DNA of 41,480 bases from Lachnospiraceae bacterium (GCA_022774505.1 JALFLW010000100.1:1-41480); one strand, 5' to 3'; shown: positions 6,719 to 16,839, numbered from the stretch's first letter. A program made the numbers and translations. Notes: generated from the letters alone by a model not told the origin.

Positions 6719-9700
6719 TTATTTTTTCTTTGCCTTACCTGCCTTAAAAGCTGTTACATACAGATACAGATAATAGGTTTTCTTATTCTGTTTTACTGTT
6801 ACACGCATCAAAGCTTTTCCTTTCTTCTTTGCTGTATAACGTCCCTTTTTATTAATCGGCAAGGCTTTCTTATTGAATGACTTAAATTTTACTTTTGCAT
6901 TCTTTTCCAAACCATAGATCTTAATCTTGGTAGACTTCTTTAATCTTCTCTTCTTTGCGATCAGGATTGTCGGAGTCTTGATTCGTTTTGACTTAAACTT
7001 CTTCAATTCTGTTGCATTTTTAAATTTCTTGCGAACTTCGATATTTACAACCAAACGGCTTGTATGATCACCCTTGATCGCAGTGATCGTCAAGGTTGCT
7101 TTACCTTTCTTCTTTGCCTTGATGACACCCTTCTTATTGACAGTTGCCACTTTTTTATTGGTTGTAGTGACAATGATCGTTGCTCCCTTACACTTCATCA
7201 GCTTCAGCTTAGCCTTGGAATTTTTCTTCATTACCTTATGAAGCTTGAAGCCCGGAATCTTATATTTGTTTGCCAGTTTCAGCAGCTCCGGATATGTATA
7301 TGGGCATCCGCCATCCTTCAACTTCTGATTAACTGCCGCCTGCTCCTCCGGAGTCAGCTTATTCCAATCCTGCTTACCGGAAACAACGATATCCTTTGTT
7401 TTATCATCAACCTTCTTGATGATATTTCCTGCTGAATCCTTGCCATGTTCGTTCACAAACTTATCAACCTTGCTCTGCTGATCCGGAGTCAATGTCTGTG
7501 CAGGCACAGTAATTACAAGATTATAGTTTGGTGCATTCGTATTGGTTACACCCGGTTTATTGCTATCTGCAGATCCGGATGTTGCATTTGGTGCTGAACT
7601 GCTTCCAGGCTGACCACTTGCATTTGGTACCGCACTGTTTCCAGGCTGACTGCTTGCATTTGGTACCGCACTGCTTCCAGGCTGGCTGCTTGCATTCGGA
7701 TCCGCACTACTTCCAGGCTGACTGCTTGCATTTGGATCTGAACTGCTTCCAGGCTGGCTGCTTGCATTTGGATCTGAGCTTGGTTTCTGCTGAATTGGTT
7801 TCGGTGTCGAAATAATATCTGCAGAACCACCCTGAATCTGGCTCGGCTTTAATCCCTTAAACATCTCATCAATCTCATTAGATCCCAGATTGTCTCCGAT
7901 CGCAATAGCTACGATCTTATATGTACCATCTGCAGGCAGATTAGAGAATACGATACGTCCCTCTCCACCATTTGTCAGATTGCTGTCCTCTGATAATGTA
8001 TCGTCATATACATATTCCTTCTTATCCGCATCATACCGGATCTTCATATCATAATACTTTCCATTTTCTTTTTTAAGAACCGCATATCTGTAATCCTGCG
8101 GATTTGGATTACCCTCACTTGCCTCCACAACGATTGAGATCGTATCATCCTCGTTGTTATCAAGTGTCTGCTTGTCATCATAATCCGTGATCTCTCCGGA
8201 GATTTCCGGACTGATGATAACTACATCCAGCTTTGTATCCCTGCGGGCAATGATCACATACTCTTGGTTTTTATCAACGGTAAATGTAAGTTTCCCGCCC
8301 TCAACTGTTTCGTAATAATAGCCTTTATAGTCCTCATTATAATCAGGGCTTTGGAACAGGTTGCCATTTCCGTCCTCAACAATAATTCCATCATCAACTG
8401 TGAGTGTTTTATTTGGATCACTCACCTTAGCGATCGCATAGACGGTATCCTTCATCGTCGGAGAAACAATGATCTTACGTTTTCCATCCTCTGCAGAATC
8501 ATCAATCTTTACATCTGCATCGGTACGTGTTGTATCATAGGAATTAGAAGTCAGTGTTCCCTTATACTTTCCGCTTCCTGTCACTTCTACTTCAATTTCT
8601 TTGTCAACCTCATCAGATGTCAGGATATAACTGCGGTCTGTCGCATCAGGGATCGGAGTTCTTGTACCGTCTTTTTCCTTTACATACCACTGATATGTCA
8701 GTGAATCATGGGAATCTTCCGGATCAATACCTGTAATGTCCGCTGTCAGAACAGTGCCCTCATGCTTAACTTCATATTCCTCACCCGTTACCGTATCTTT
8801 ATTTTTCGTTTCGTTTACGATCTTAACAGGTCCTGAGATTGCAATTTTCTCCTGAGCTGCTGTATATGGGAATGATCTGCTGGTACCATAATATCCCGCA
8901 TCCTCACTGGCTGTCACTGAAACTACCAGATTCTTATCCAGCTCATTTTCTGTCAGGGTCAGTGTAGAACCTGTAGCACCATCAATCTTTGTCAGTGTTC
9001 CGTTCTTTTCTCTGATATACCACTGGTATGCGAGTGAATCTCTTGCTCCTGCCGGTGCGATTCCCTCAACATCCGCTTTCAATACTGTTCCAACCTCATT
9101 CTTAGGATTTCCTTCTTCATCCGTCACATCATTAACGATCGTCGGTCTTCCCGAGATTGCTGTCAGCTCCGGTGCAGCATCACTTGGTGCCGGTGTTGCT
9201 GTCGGTGCAGCCGGAAGTGTGATCGTATTTGACTTAGAGCTTCCGGTATAATCAATAGAATCTTTTTTTGCTGTTACTTTCAGATAAATCTTCTTTCCAA
9301 GATCTGAAGATTTAATCGCATAATCCGGTCCTGTGATACCGGTATCTGTCTCTGTTCCATCCGGCTCAACAACGATCCAGCTGTAATCAACCTTATTGCC
9401 GATCTCTGAATCCTCATCTGCCGTAAGATCTGTAAGATCTGCTACTAGAATAGTACCCGGCTCCAATTTATCATCATCATTCTTTGTCTTGATCACAGGA
9501 TTTCCTGTCAATGGCTGCTTTGTACGTGTAGCATCAAACGGATCAGACTCTACTTTACTGTCTGCGTATTCTCCTGTTCCTACCAATTCCACCTTGATAT
9601 TATGATCCAGTGTATCTTCTGTCAAAACAAGATTATCATCGGATGTATTCTGTAATTTCCATACACCGGAATCCGGATCCTGTACATACCATTTATATTT

Positions 9701-11089
9701 ATAGGCAGCACCGGCAGGTCCTACACCGGATACATCTGCCTTCAGCTTTGTTCCAACTGCAATATCTGCATCTTCATCAGCCTTTACGATCACCGGCTGA
9801 CCTGTCAGGCTCTTTTTGTCCGGATCTTTGGTGACTGTCGGATTTGTAACTTCAGGATTTACAACATCCGGCTCTGTTTTATTGCTGGTTACAATGATCT
9901 CATCGCCAAGATTGTCCTTGAGAGTCTCATCATCGCCCTTCATGCCGCCAAATTCGACATAATATCCGGAAAGTCCCCAATCAGCTGCATAGTCATTCCA
10001 ACGACCATAATCATAGTTTCCGTAATAGCCGAAGCCCTCATCAGAAACAGAACCGCCATTTGGCTCAATATGATTATCACTGTCATTTCCCCAGTTAGAG
10101 AAGAAACCGTCATAAGCTTCAAAACCACCGTCACCGTCACCAAAGCCATACGCTGTCGTCTGCTGTCCAAAATTCTGGCCAGCCTCCGGACCACTTACCC
10201 AGCGCCATACGAAATTCGGATCATTTTCCGACTTCATCTTATGACTCTTCACATCTTCGGCCTCTGTCCCTGCTTTAACAGAATCAAGCGTTGCTCTCGT
10301 ACAGCCGATCCAACCTTTTTTTGCTTTTACTGTCGTATTGTTCTCAGGGAAAGTCGAATATAAGAAACGATCCTCACCACGGGAAGTCAGTGTTGCCAGA
10401 TAGCCCTTTACTCCCTTGAAAGAAGCAGCTGCTGATCCGTCATATGCCTGACGCCATGAACACCACTTTGATACATATCCATAAAAATGACCATTGTAAT
10501 AATGAAGTGTAATGTCCTGACCATCAACCTTTGTTGTCAGATCTGTATTTCCCAGTGTCGTAGCCGTAATCGTAACCTTCTGACCGGCTGTCTTACTGGT
10601 TGTAAAACGGAGCTGGCTCAGGAAAGCCTGTACCTCAGAAACGGATGCACCCTGTGCCCTCGCCTGCTCATTTGCACTATAATATGCATCAAATTCAAAG
10701 GTAATTGATTCGTATTTTGCTGTACTGTCATCAGACAGATCCTCAATGCCACTTCCGGCACTCATACCTGCACTGCTGATACCCTGTCCGGGTACTTTAT
10801 TGCCCTGCCAGTCCTCTATAGAGGTTTCTGTCGTTCTGATATATCCACTGTCAACAGTTACTGTCAGATTGTGTATCCGCTTGCTCGCATCCGGCAAAGA
10901 AACAGTTACATCCGGATATGTATAATATCCATCTGCTGAAATCTTCGGGCTTCCAAAATTAATGGTTGCCTCTGTCCCTGCAGCCTTTGCCTTCTGTGGC
11001 AGTACGATCTCACCGCCAAAAAGACTGAAGATCATGGATAAAACTAATAACCATGTTAAGCTGCGTTTTCCAATTTTTCTTCGGTTCAT
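6719..11089 (-). CDS. Large secreted protein: C-type lectin domain, Ig-like repeats, lysine-rich C-terminus
   Basis: 1456 residues; the ATG at 11089 follows AGGAGGGA. A signal peptide (about 1-37) ends near KAKAAG. Residues about 195-383 look like a C-type lectin domain with EPN (342-344) and WND (364-366) and a final GYYVEFGG strand; EPN and WND are the calcium/sugar motifs of mannose-type lectins. Four Ig-like repeats of about 100 residues (426-525, 525-625, 640-745, 748-857) share a WYV core and a TLTE/VLTE segment. Two further beta-rich regions follow (860-1080), then six 12-residue PNASSQPG-type repeats (1104-1175), then a very lysine-rich Big_2-like tail. No LPxTG sorting signal is present. 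It is probably a surface or secreted adhesin; the ligand is unknown. Confidence 0.8.
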   Translation of the reverse strand: MNRRKIGKRSLTWLLVLSMIFSLFGGEIVLPQKAKAAGTEATINFGSPKISADGYYTYPDVTVSLPDASKRIHNLTVTVDSGYIRTTETSIEDWQGNKVPGQGISSAGMSAGSGIEDLSDDSTAKYESITFEFDAYYSANEQARAQGASVSEVQAFLSQLRFTTSKTAGQKVTITATTLGNTDLTTKVDGQDITLHYYNGHFYGYVSKWCSWRQAYDGSAAASFKGVKGYLATLTSRGEDRFLYSTFPENNTTVKAKKGWIGCTRATLDSVKAGTEAEDVKSHKMKSENDPNFVWRWVSGPEAGQNFGQQTTAYGFGDGDGGFEAYDGFFSNWGNDSDNHIEPNGGSVSDEGFGYYGNYDYGRWNDYAADWGLSGYYVEFGGMKGDDETLKDNLGDEIIVTSNKTEPDVVNPEVTNPTVTKDPDKKSLTGQPVIVKADEDADIAVGTKLKADVSGVGPAGAAYKYKWYVQDPDSGVWKLQNTSDDNLVLTEDTLDHNIKVELVGTGEYADSKVESDPFDATRTKQPLTGNPVIKTKNDDDKLEPGTILVADLTDLTADEDSEIGNKVDYSWIVVEPDGTETDTGITGPDYAIKSSDLGKKIYLKVTAKKDSIDYTGSSKSNTITLPAAPTATPAPSDAAPELTAISGRPTIVNDVTDEEGNPKNEVGTVLKADVEGIAPAGARDSLAYQWYIREKNGTLTKIDGATGSTLTLTENELDKNLVVSVTASEDAGYYGTSRSFPYTAAQEKIAISGPVKIVNETKNKDTVTGEEYEVKHEGTVLTADITGIDPEDSHDSLTYQWYVKEKDGTRTPIPDATDRSYILTSDEVDKEIEVEVTGSGKYKGTLTSNSYDTTRTDADVKIDDSAEDGKRKIIVSPTMKDTVYAIAKVSDPNKTLTVDDGIIVEDGNGNLFQSPDYNEDYKGYYYETVEGGKLTFTVDKNQEYVIIARRDTKLDVVIISPEISGEITDYDDKQTLDNNEDDTISIVVEASEGNPNPQDYRYAVLKKENGKYYDMKIRYDADKKEYVYDDTLSEDSNLTNGGEGRIVFSNLPADGTYKIVAIAIGDNLGSNEIDEMFKGLKPSQIQGGSADIISTPKPIQQKPSSDPNASSQPGSSSDPNASSQPGSSADPNASSQPGSSAVPNASSQPGNSAVPNASGQPGSSSAPNATSGSADSNKPGVTNTNAPNYNLVITVPAQTLTPDQQSKVDKFVNEHGKDSAGNIIKKVDDKTKDIVVSGKQDWNKLTPEEQAAVNQKLKDGGCPYTYPELLKLANKYKIPGFKLHKVMKKNSKAKLKLMKCKGATIIVTTTNKKVATVNKKGVIKAKKKGKATLTITAIKGDHTSRLVVNIEVRKKFKNATELKKFKSKRIKTPTILIAKKRRLKKSTKIKIYGLEKNAKVKFKSFNKKALPINKKGRYTAKKKGKALMRVTVKQNKKTYYLYLYVTAFKAGKAKKK
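7565..7780 (-). repeat. 36-bp tandem repeat encoding PNASSQPG-type linker
   Basis: Five near-identical 36-base units (7601-7780) and a sixth degenerate one (to 7565) encode 12-residue Ser/Asn/Pro/Gly repeats in the linker before the lysine-rich tail of the surface protein. The unit number is likely to vary between strains by slippage, which would change linker length without breaking the frame. Confidence 0.85.
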
Positions 11090-11181
11090 GCTTCTATCCC
11101 TCCTACAAATTTGTGTAAATTATATCGGAACAGTTTGTCAATTTCTTAACTGCTTCCCAATATATAATCCCTTTTATACTA

Positions 11182-12387
11182 TCATTTTTTCTGTAAATAA
11201 TCAACCGCCGCCTTCATCTGATTATCAATGACAATTCCGCTCTTTTTTTGTGTAAAAGTTTTCTGATCCAAAGCAACTGAAATATCCGGTTTCAACCCTG
11301 TACCATGGATATTTCTTCCCTTTGGCGTGTAATATTTCGATGTAGTAAGTTTCAAAGCCGTACCATCCTGCAGATTGAAAACGGTCTGGACGATTCCTTT
11401 TCCAAATGTAGTCGTTCCTACAAGGGTCCCTTTCTTATAATCCTGCATGGCACCCGAAAATACCTCCGAGGCACTGGCTGAATTTTCATTAACCAGGATA
11501 ACTACCGGTTTGTCAAAGCTCTCCTTGGCCGTCGAGCTATATTCCTCTTTATTTCCCTCCTTGTCCTTGGTATATACTACCACGCCTTCCGGAAGCATAC
11601 GGTCCAGCATATCTACCGCTGTACTTAACAGTCCGCCACCATTATTTCTCAGATCAATGATCAGTGATTTCTCTCCCTCATTTTCCAGCTTCTCAAGTGC
11701 ATCTCTAAATTGCTGTTTGGTGACCTCCTCAAAAGAACTTACCGCAATATAGCCTATTTTATTATCAAGCATTTCGGACGCTACTGTCTGCGAATGGATC
11801 TCTTCTCTGACGATTGTAAATTCCTTTTTATGATTTTTGCGGATTACCGTAATCTTTACTTTCGTTCCTGCTTCTCCCTTCATTTTGCTTACAACAGCCG
11901 TCAGATCCATCCCCTCTATGGATTTTCCATCTACCTCACTGATAACATCTCCAGACTTTAAGCCGACTTTTTCAGCCGGACTATCCTTGATCGGCTGTAC
12001 TACAGATATTGCACCATCTGTAGCACTCTGGCTGACATAAGCCCCAATACCGCAATAGTTTCCCGATGTTTTCTCCTGCATATCCTTATATTCGTCTTCA
12101 TTATAGTAGGCAGCATATGTGTCCCCCAGACCATCTACCATTCCCTTGCATATGGAATCCTGCATTTTCGATTCGTCAATATCATCCAGAAAGTATTTAT
12201 CAATATACCGCTGGATCTCCGTCATCTTCCCATTTAACCGGTTGTTCACAATACTTCCCGAATCCGCGAACAGGTTGCCCGGATTCATCCTGCCCGTGCC
12301 GACAAGCACAACACATATCAACAAAACACAGGCCATCATGGACAATAGGCCTGCCAAAAATCCCTTCAAAAATTTCTTGTCTTTCAT
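11182..12387 (-). CDS. S41 carboxyl-terminal processing peptidase (CtpA-like)
   Basis: 401 residues with an N-terminal membrane anchor (about 7-31), a PDZ domain (about 110-190, GIGAYVSQ and GLKSGDVI) and an S41 protease domain. The catalytic serine lies in ENSASASE (about Ser305) and the lysine is Lys330 in TTTFGKGIVQ. It acts outside the membrane. It follows the PcsB-like hydrolase gene, and the ftsE-ftsX-hydrolase-ctpA order is common in Firmicutes. CtpA proteases can process or limit cell-wall hydrolases, so control of the neighbouring hydrolase is a reasonable inference. A terminator at 12509-12543 separates the two genes, so it may have its own promoter. Confidence 0.9.
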   Translation of the reverse strand: MKDKKFLKGFLAGLLSMMACVLLICVVLVGTGRMNPGNLFADSGSIVNNRLNGKMTEIQRYIDKYFLDDIDESKMQDSICKGMVDGLGDTYAAYYNEDEYKDMQEKTSGNYCGIGAYVSQSATDGAISVVQPIKDSPAEKVGLKSGDVISEVDGKSIEGMDLTAVVSKMKGEAGTKVKITVIRKNHKKEFTIVREEIHSQTVASEMLDNKIGYIAVSSFEEVTKQQFRDALEKLENEGEKSLIIDLRNNGGGLLSTAVDMLDRMLPEGVVVYTKDKEGNKEEYSSTAKESFDKPVVILVNENSASASEVFSGAMQDYKKGTLVGTTTFGKGIVQTVFNLQDGTALKLTTSKYYTPKGRNIHGTGLKPDISVALDQKTFTQKKSGIVIDNQMKAAVDYLQKK

Positions 12388-12508
12388 AATATTCTAACTT
12401 TCCTTTCTCAGCCCTACAACTCCTAGGACACAGACAAAAATCTGTCATGCAATTTTTTGCGGGAATACCCATTCCTTTCCTCCGCTTTGCACAAACTGTA
12501 TAAACTAC

Positions 12509-12543
12509 GAAAAAGTACCTGCAGCTTTTTGCTTCAGGCACTT
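12509..12543 (-). terminator. Terminator after the PcsB-like hydrolase gene
   Basis: On the minus strand AGTGCCTGAAGC and GCTGCAGGTACT pair (11 of 12 positions, one wobble) around AAAAA and are followed by TTTTTC. It begins within ten bases of the stop codon at 12552. Confidence 0.8.
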
Positions 12544-12551
12544 CGTATATT

Positions 12552-13889
12552 TTATGGCTGTTTTACATAGTACATCGGATTAACATAGTTTCCGGATTTA
12601 AACATCGCAAAATGAAGATGAGGTCCTGTCGAAATTCCCGTAGATCCGGATTTTGCAATAACCTGTCCTTTTTTCACTCTCTTTCCCACAGAGGTTTTCA
12701 ACTGCGAACAGTGCATATAATAAGAATAAATTCCGCCTCCATGATAAATTGATATGAAATTTCCTGCCGAAGAGGAGTATGTGGCTGTCACCACTTTTCC
12801 CTCTTTGCAGGCAAGTACATTTGTTCCTGAATCTACCGCTATATCCACACCCTTATGGTAGGTACTCGCCCCTGCTGTTGGAGCATGACGAGGACCAAAG
12901 GTTGAGCTGATATGCCCTGAAACAGGTAACGGCCATGCATATTCTCCTGTCGTCGGGACAACCTGAACAGTATCTCCCTCACTTTCCTGCTGAGTAATCG
13001 TTTCTCTGTTTTCCTTAAGAAGGTTTTCAATCTCTTTTTCCTGTTCTGCGATCTGTGCTGCATAATCCGCAGCCATATCCTTATTCTCATCTACCAATCC
13101 CTGATATACTTTTATCTGTCTCGTCTTTTCCTCAGACAGTTGATTCATCTTTTTCTTTTCGTATTTAAGGGTAGTCTTTGTTGCCGCAATCTCTTTTTTC
13201 TTTTCCTCTGCTCTCTGCTGTGCTGCGGCAATCTCATCCAGAACACCCTGATATTGTGTCAGTAACACTTTATCATAGTTTGTTACCTTTTCTACATATT
13301 CCTCACGACTCAGAAAATCAGCCAGACTTCGGGATTTCATCAGATATACCAGATAATTACTGTCTGAGTTTTCATACATATACTTGATATGTGCTTTCAT
13401 CCCCTCATACTGTTCTTCCTGTTTGGATTTCGCATTTTCATATTCCTGATCAACCGCCTCGATTTCCTCTTGAACCTGCTTCATTTCTTCTTTATTGGAA
13501 TCAATGCTTTCCAGCAGATTGCCCATCTGCATATCGAGCGTTCTCACATATTTTGCCACATCCGAAACAAATTCCTGTATATTATCCAGTTTATTTTCTA
13601 TTTTTTCCTGTTCCTTTTTGAGTTCTTCCTTTTTTTGTTCTGCGGCATCTAACTGCCCCTGATATGCACTGCTCTCTCCGGCAGTCTGTGGTTCTGACGT
13701 CGGCTGCGTTGTTTCCTGCGGTGCAGCATGGACAAATTTCAAAGAACCCAGTGTCGTGCCATCACTCTGCCAGATTCCGGCACCTGTCACAACAAGAGCA
13801 CCTGCCAGCCAGATACCAATCCCTATCTTCACTCCTCGTCTCACGTTCCACTCACTCCATTCTGTACATTTTCCGCACTTCTTATACAT
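12552..13889 (-). CDS. PcsB/EnvC-like murein hydrolase with coiled coil and M23 domain
   Basis: 445 residues: a membrane segment or signal (about 20-40), a Thr/Pro-rich stretch, a long coiled coil (about 75-300) and a C-terminal LytM/M23 peptidase domain (about 318-440). The zinc and catalytic residues are present (HKGVD at 345-349, His393, HLH at 424-426), so it should be an active peptidase, unlike degenerate EnvC of Gram-negatives. Its start overlaps the end of ftsX by 8 bases. FtsEX is known to activate such coiled-coil hydrolases across the membrane at the division site, so a role in septal peptidoglycan splitting is well supported. Confidence 0.9.
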   Translation of the reverse strand: MYKKCGKCTEWSEWNVRRGVKIGIGIWLAGALVVTGAGIWQSDGTTLGSLKFVHAAPQETTQPTSEPQTAGESSAYQGQLDAAEQKKEELKKEQEKIENKLDNIQEFVSDVAKYVRTLDMQMGNLLESIDSNKEEMKQVQEEIEAVDQEYENAKSKQEEQYEGMKAHIKYMYENSDSNYLVYLMKSRSLADFLSREEYVEKVTNYDKVLLTQYQGVLDEIAAAQQRAEEKKKEIAATKTTLKYEKKKMNQLSEEKTRQIKVYQGLVDENKDMAADYAAQIAEQEKEIENLLKENRETITQQESEGDTVQVVPTTGEYAWPLPVSGHISSTFGPRHAPTAGASTYHKGVDIAVDSGTNVLACKEGKVVTATYSSSAGNFISIYHGGGIYSYYMHCSQLKTSVGKRVKKGQVIAKSGSTGISTGPHLHFAMFKSGNYVNPMYYVKQP

Positions 13890-14784
13890 GCAAATGCTTT
13901 CTAACAGACATCGTACTTCCCAGAACTCCGATTCCTACTCCGATTCCTGTACATAAAGGGATCAATACATGAAATACCTGAGCTGTACTGACAAAAGTCA
14001 GCCAGCCGGACAGTGCAGAAAAATGATCCATAATAAAGCTGACAACTCTTTCATACATTATTCTGGTGATCAAAAGAGGAATCGCTGCACCGATCAGCCC
14101 CATAACAATCCCTTCTACAATAAATGGCAGCCGCACAAACAGATCAGTCGCACCAATGAGTTTCATAATGGCGATCTCATCCTTCCTGACATTAATACCC
14201 ATATCTACTGCAGAATAAATAAGGAATACAGATATCAGGATCAACAAAACGATAATGGATATGGAGACATATCCCACCAGCATATTAAAACTACCAAATC
14301 CTGTCGCTGCATCCTGTGCACTATTCACCTTACGCACTCCGCTCAGCTTCTGGATATAAGCTACTACCTCGGACTGCTTTGTCACATCTTTAAGATATAC
14401 TTCATACGATGCCGATCCCGACAAAGGATTATCTGTTCCAAACACATTGATCATATCCTGTTGATCTTCTAATATATCATTCTTAAACCGTGTCCAAGCC
14501 TCATCTGCCGATACAAAATCCACCCGCTCGACCTCTTTACGGTTCTCAATCTGCTGACCGATACTGCTGATCTGAGCCTGTGTGGCATTTTCATCGAAAA
14601 AAACAATGATCCCGACTGTACTCTCCGCATTATATACCATATGTTCAAAATTCGTAAATAATGAATAAAATACTCCCAGCAAAAACAGACACGCTGTGAT
14701 GGTTCCTATTGCTGCAAGCGAAAATATTTTATTTTGTATAATACTTTTTATACCCTGTTTCAGACCATACCATAATGTACTCAC
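13882..14784 (-). CDS. ftsX: Cell division protein FtsX
   Basis: 300 residues with the FtsX plan: an N-terminal membrane helix (about 20-45), an extracellular domain (about 50-165) and three further helices, with the signature region RKDEIAIMKLIGATD. It forms the FtsEX complex that transmits ATP hydrolysis to a cell-wall hydrolase. The start overlaps the ftsE stop by four bases (ATGA), so the two are translationally coupled. The hydrolase it most likely controls is encoded directly downstream. Confidence 0.93.
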   Translation of the reverse strand: MSTLWYGLKQGIKSIIQNKIFSLAAIGTITACLFLLGVFYSLFTNFEHMVYNAESTVGIIVFFDENATQAQISSIGQQIENRKEVERVDFVSADEAWTRFKNDILEDQQDMINVFGTDNPLSGSASYEVYLKDVTKQSEVVAYIQKLSGVRKVNSAQDAATGFGSFNMLVGYVSISIIVLLILISVFLIYSAVDMGINVRKDEIAIMKLIGATDLFVRLPFIVEGIVMGLIGAAIPLLITRIMYERVVSFIMDHFSALSGWLTFVSTAQVFHVLIPLCTGIGVGIGVLGSTMSVRKHLHV

Positions 14785-15512
14785 TGTAAATATCCTCCCT
14801 GTCTGGCATCGCTGGTAATCTGTCCCTTATGAAGAGTAATTACACGCTTTTGCATTTTATTCACAATATCTTCATTGTGGCTTACTACTAATACTGTTGT
14901 CCCCAGTTCATGTACCTCTTTTAGCAGGTTCATAATTTCCCATGAATTCTCGGGATCCAGATTACCGGTTGGCTCATCTGCGAGCAGGATCGCCGGACGA
15001 TTTACCATTGCCCGGGCAATGGCTACTCTCTGCTGCTCTCCTCCCGATAACTCATTTGGATATGCCTTTAGTTTTTGGGACAATCCAACCATCTCCAGCA
15101 TGGCCAGAGAATTTTTTCTCCTTCGTTCCCTGCTGGATACTCCTACAACCCTCTGAGCAAGAGCAACATTCTCAAAAACATTCATTTCTTCCAAAAGGCG
15201 AAATTCCTGAAAAACCACTCCAAGTTTTCTCCGAAAATATGGCAGCTCTTTTCTCGTCATGCTTGCCAGATTCTTTCCCGCCACTTCTATTTTTCCGGAA
15301 CTGACTTCCAGCTCTCCCAAAAGAGTTTTTATAAGAGTAGATTTGCCGGAGCCACTGCTTCCAACTATAAATACAAACTCTCCTTTATCAATTTCCAGAG
15401 AACAATCCTTCAATGCAGCTGTCCCGGTAGGATATACCAGATTTACATTCTGCATCCGGATCATTCTCTCTGCACCGCTGTCGCTATTTCCAAATGTTTT
15501 TATTCCTGTCAT
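14781..15512 (-). CDS. ftsE: Cell division ATP-binding protein FtsE
   Basis: 243-residue ABC ATPase. Walker A is GSSGSGKST (51-59), the signature is LSGGEQQRVAIARA, and Walker B is ILLADEPTGNLDPE. The start at 15512 follows GAGGAGCAGGAA. The first 16 residues are longer than usual, and M17 or M20 would also give a normal FtsE start, but the ribosome-binding site supports the longer form. It is first in the ftsE-ftsX-hydrolase unit. Confidence 0.93.
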   Translation of the reverse strand: MTGIKTFGNSDSGAERMIRMQNVNLVYPTGTAALKDCSLEIDKGEFVFIVGSSGSGKSTLIKTLLGELEVSSGKIEVAGKNLASMTRKELPYFRRKLGVVFQEFRLLEEMNVFENVALAQRVVGVSSRERRRKNSLAMLEMVGLSQKLKAYPNELSGGEQQRVAIARAMVNRPAILLADEPTGNLDPENSWEIMNLLKEVHELGTTVLVVSHNEDIVNKMQKRVITLHKGQITSDARQGGYLQ

Positions 15513-15562
15513 TTCCTGCTCCTCGTTTCCATTCGTACTGAAAGTCAGCCGTCATATTGTAT

Positions 15563-15585
15563 AAAAGCCCCAAAATTGGGGCTTT
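15563..15585. terminator. Terminator between the CdaR-like gene and ftsE
   Basis: AAAGCCCC and GGGGCTTT form a perfect stem around AAAATT or its complement. On the minus strand it follows the stop of the regulator gene (15609) and ends in CTTTTATAC. Confidence 0.75.
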
Positions 15586-15608
15586 AACGCACTATCCAAA
15601 TTAGCATT

Positions 15609-16697
15609 TTAGTATTCAAAGGTTTCCATATATTTCATATACTTCACCACCATCAGTGCGATCTTAAACGTGATCGCATCTTCAAAAACACGTAGATCCA
15701 GATTAGTACTCTTTTGCAGTTTATCCAAACGATAGACCAGCGTATTACGATGAATATACAGCTGACGTGATGTTTCTGATACATTCAGACTGTTTTCAAA
15801 GAATTTGTTTATGGTCGCGATCGTTTCCTCATCAAACTCATCCGGAGATTTATCTCCAAAAATCTCTTTGATAAACATCTTGCACAACGGCATCGGGAGC
15901 TGATAGATCAGCCGCCCGATTCCAAGACTGCTGTAAGCTACGACATTTCTATCGCTATAAAAAATCTTTCCTACATCCAGAGCCATTTTAGCTTCCTTAT
16001 AGGACCTTGAAACATCTTTGATCTCATTTACTATTGTTCCATAGGAAACATGAACGGAAGTCATGGCCTCTGTATTCAGCATATCAAGGATCACCTTAGC
16101 TGTTTTGTCCATGTCTTCATATGTCTCATTCGGTTTTACTTCCTTTACCAGAATGATATTTTTTTCATCAACCTGTGTAATAAAATCCTTTGTTTTGCTT
16201 GCAGATAAGCCTTTAACAATTTCTAATGCTCCTGTATCCTTTTCATTCTTTGTTTCGATCAAAAATACAAGACGACGTACAGATGTATCAATATGAAGCT
16301 TCTTTGCTCTATTATAAATATCTACCAAAAGCAGATTATCCAGCAAAAGATTCTTTATAAAATTATCCTTGTCGTAGCGTTCCTTGTAAGCAACCAGCAG
16401 ATTCTGTATCTGAAATGCTGCAAGCTTTCCTACCATATAAACATCATCACTGTCACCCTTTGCCAGAATCACATATTCCAACTGATGTTCATCAAACACC
16501 TTAAAAAACTGATATCCCTGCAGCACCTGACTATCTGCCGGCGAATCTACAAACCCCATTACTGCGTCTTCATATTCTTCCACATTATTAATGGTTGTTG
16601 CCAGAGCTTTCCCCTCTGTGTCCATCACACAAATATCAATCCGGGTAATATTTTTCAGCCCGTCAATCGTTGTCTGTAATACCTGATTTGAAATCAT
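15609..16697 (-). CDS. CdaR/PucR-family transcriptional regulator
   Basis: 362 residues. The C-terminal helix-turn-helix of the PucR type is clear (NVSETSRQLYIHRNTLVYRLDKLQ, about 310-333), preceded by a GGDEF-like middle domain (about 130-260) and an N-terminal sensor-like region starting MISNQVLQ. A GGAGGGG ribosome-binding site precedes the ATG. It lies downstream of the MsmX/UgpC-type sugar ABC ATPase gene on the same strand, but a strong terminator separates them. Regulation of carbohydrate uptake is plausible; the signal cannot be read from sequence. Confidence 0.85.
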   Translation of the reverse strand: MISNQVLQTTIDGLKNITRIDICVMDTEGKALATTINNVEEYEDAVMGFVDSPADSQVLQGYQFFKVFDEHQLEYVILAKGDSDDVYMVGKLAAFQIQNLLVAYKERYDKDNFIKNLLLDNLLLVDIYNRAKKLHIDTSVRRLVFLIETKNEKDTGALEIVKGLSASKTKDFITQVDEKNIILVKEVKPNETYEDMDKTAKVILDMLNTEAMTSVHVSYGTIVNEIKDVSRSYKEAKMALDVGKIFYSDRNVVAYSSLGIGRLIYQLPMPLCKMFIKEIFGDKSPDEFDEETIATINKFFENSLNVSETSRQLYIHRNTLVYRLDKLQKSTNLDLRVFEDAITFKIALMVVKYMKYMETFEY

Positions 16698-16839
16698 ACA
16701 ACCCCTCCAAGTTTCCTACACTGGTCTTATCTAAACTTAACAAAATTTAATCAAACATATATCTTCTCCGGGTTCTACTCGTTAATATTTCCAATGAATA
16801 GAAGTCACCGCATACATTTTATCATCATTTTGCACAAAT

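Noticed and set aside
9940-10510. C-type lectin domain as the variable target of a diversity-generating retroelement
   Set aside because: No reverse transcriptase or template repeat is in the window, and the domain resembles calcium-binding lectins rather than known variable proteins.
11110-11145. TTGACA and TATAAT upstream of the large surface protein gene as a promoter
   Set aside because: The two boxes are only 11 bases apart, too close for sigma-A; the real promoter is not clear.
12200-12541. Minus-strand reading frame of 113 codons, with GGAGGAAAGGA just upstream of an internal ATG, overlapping the start of the S41 protease gene
   Set aside because: Most of it runs in another frame of the protease gene, its composition is unlike a protein, and the purine-rich stretch is a chance match.
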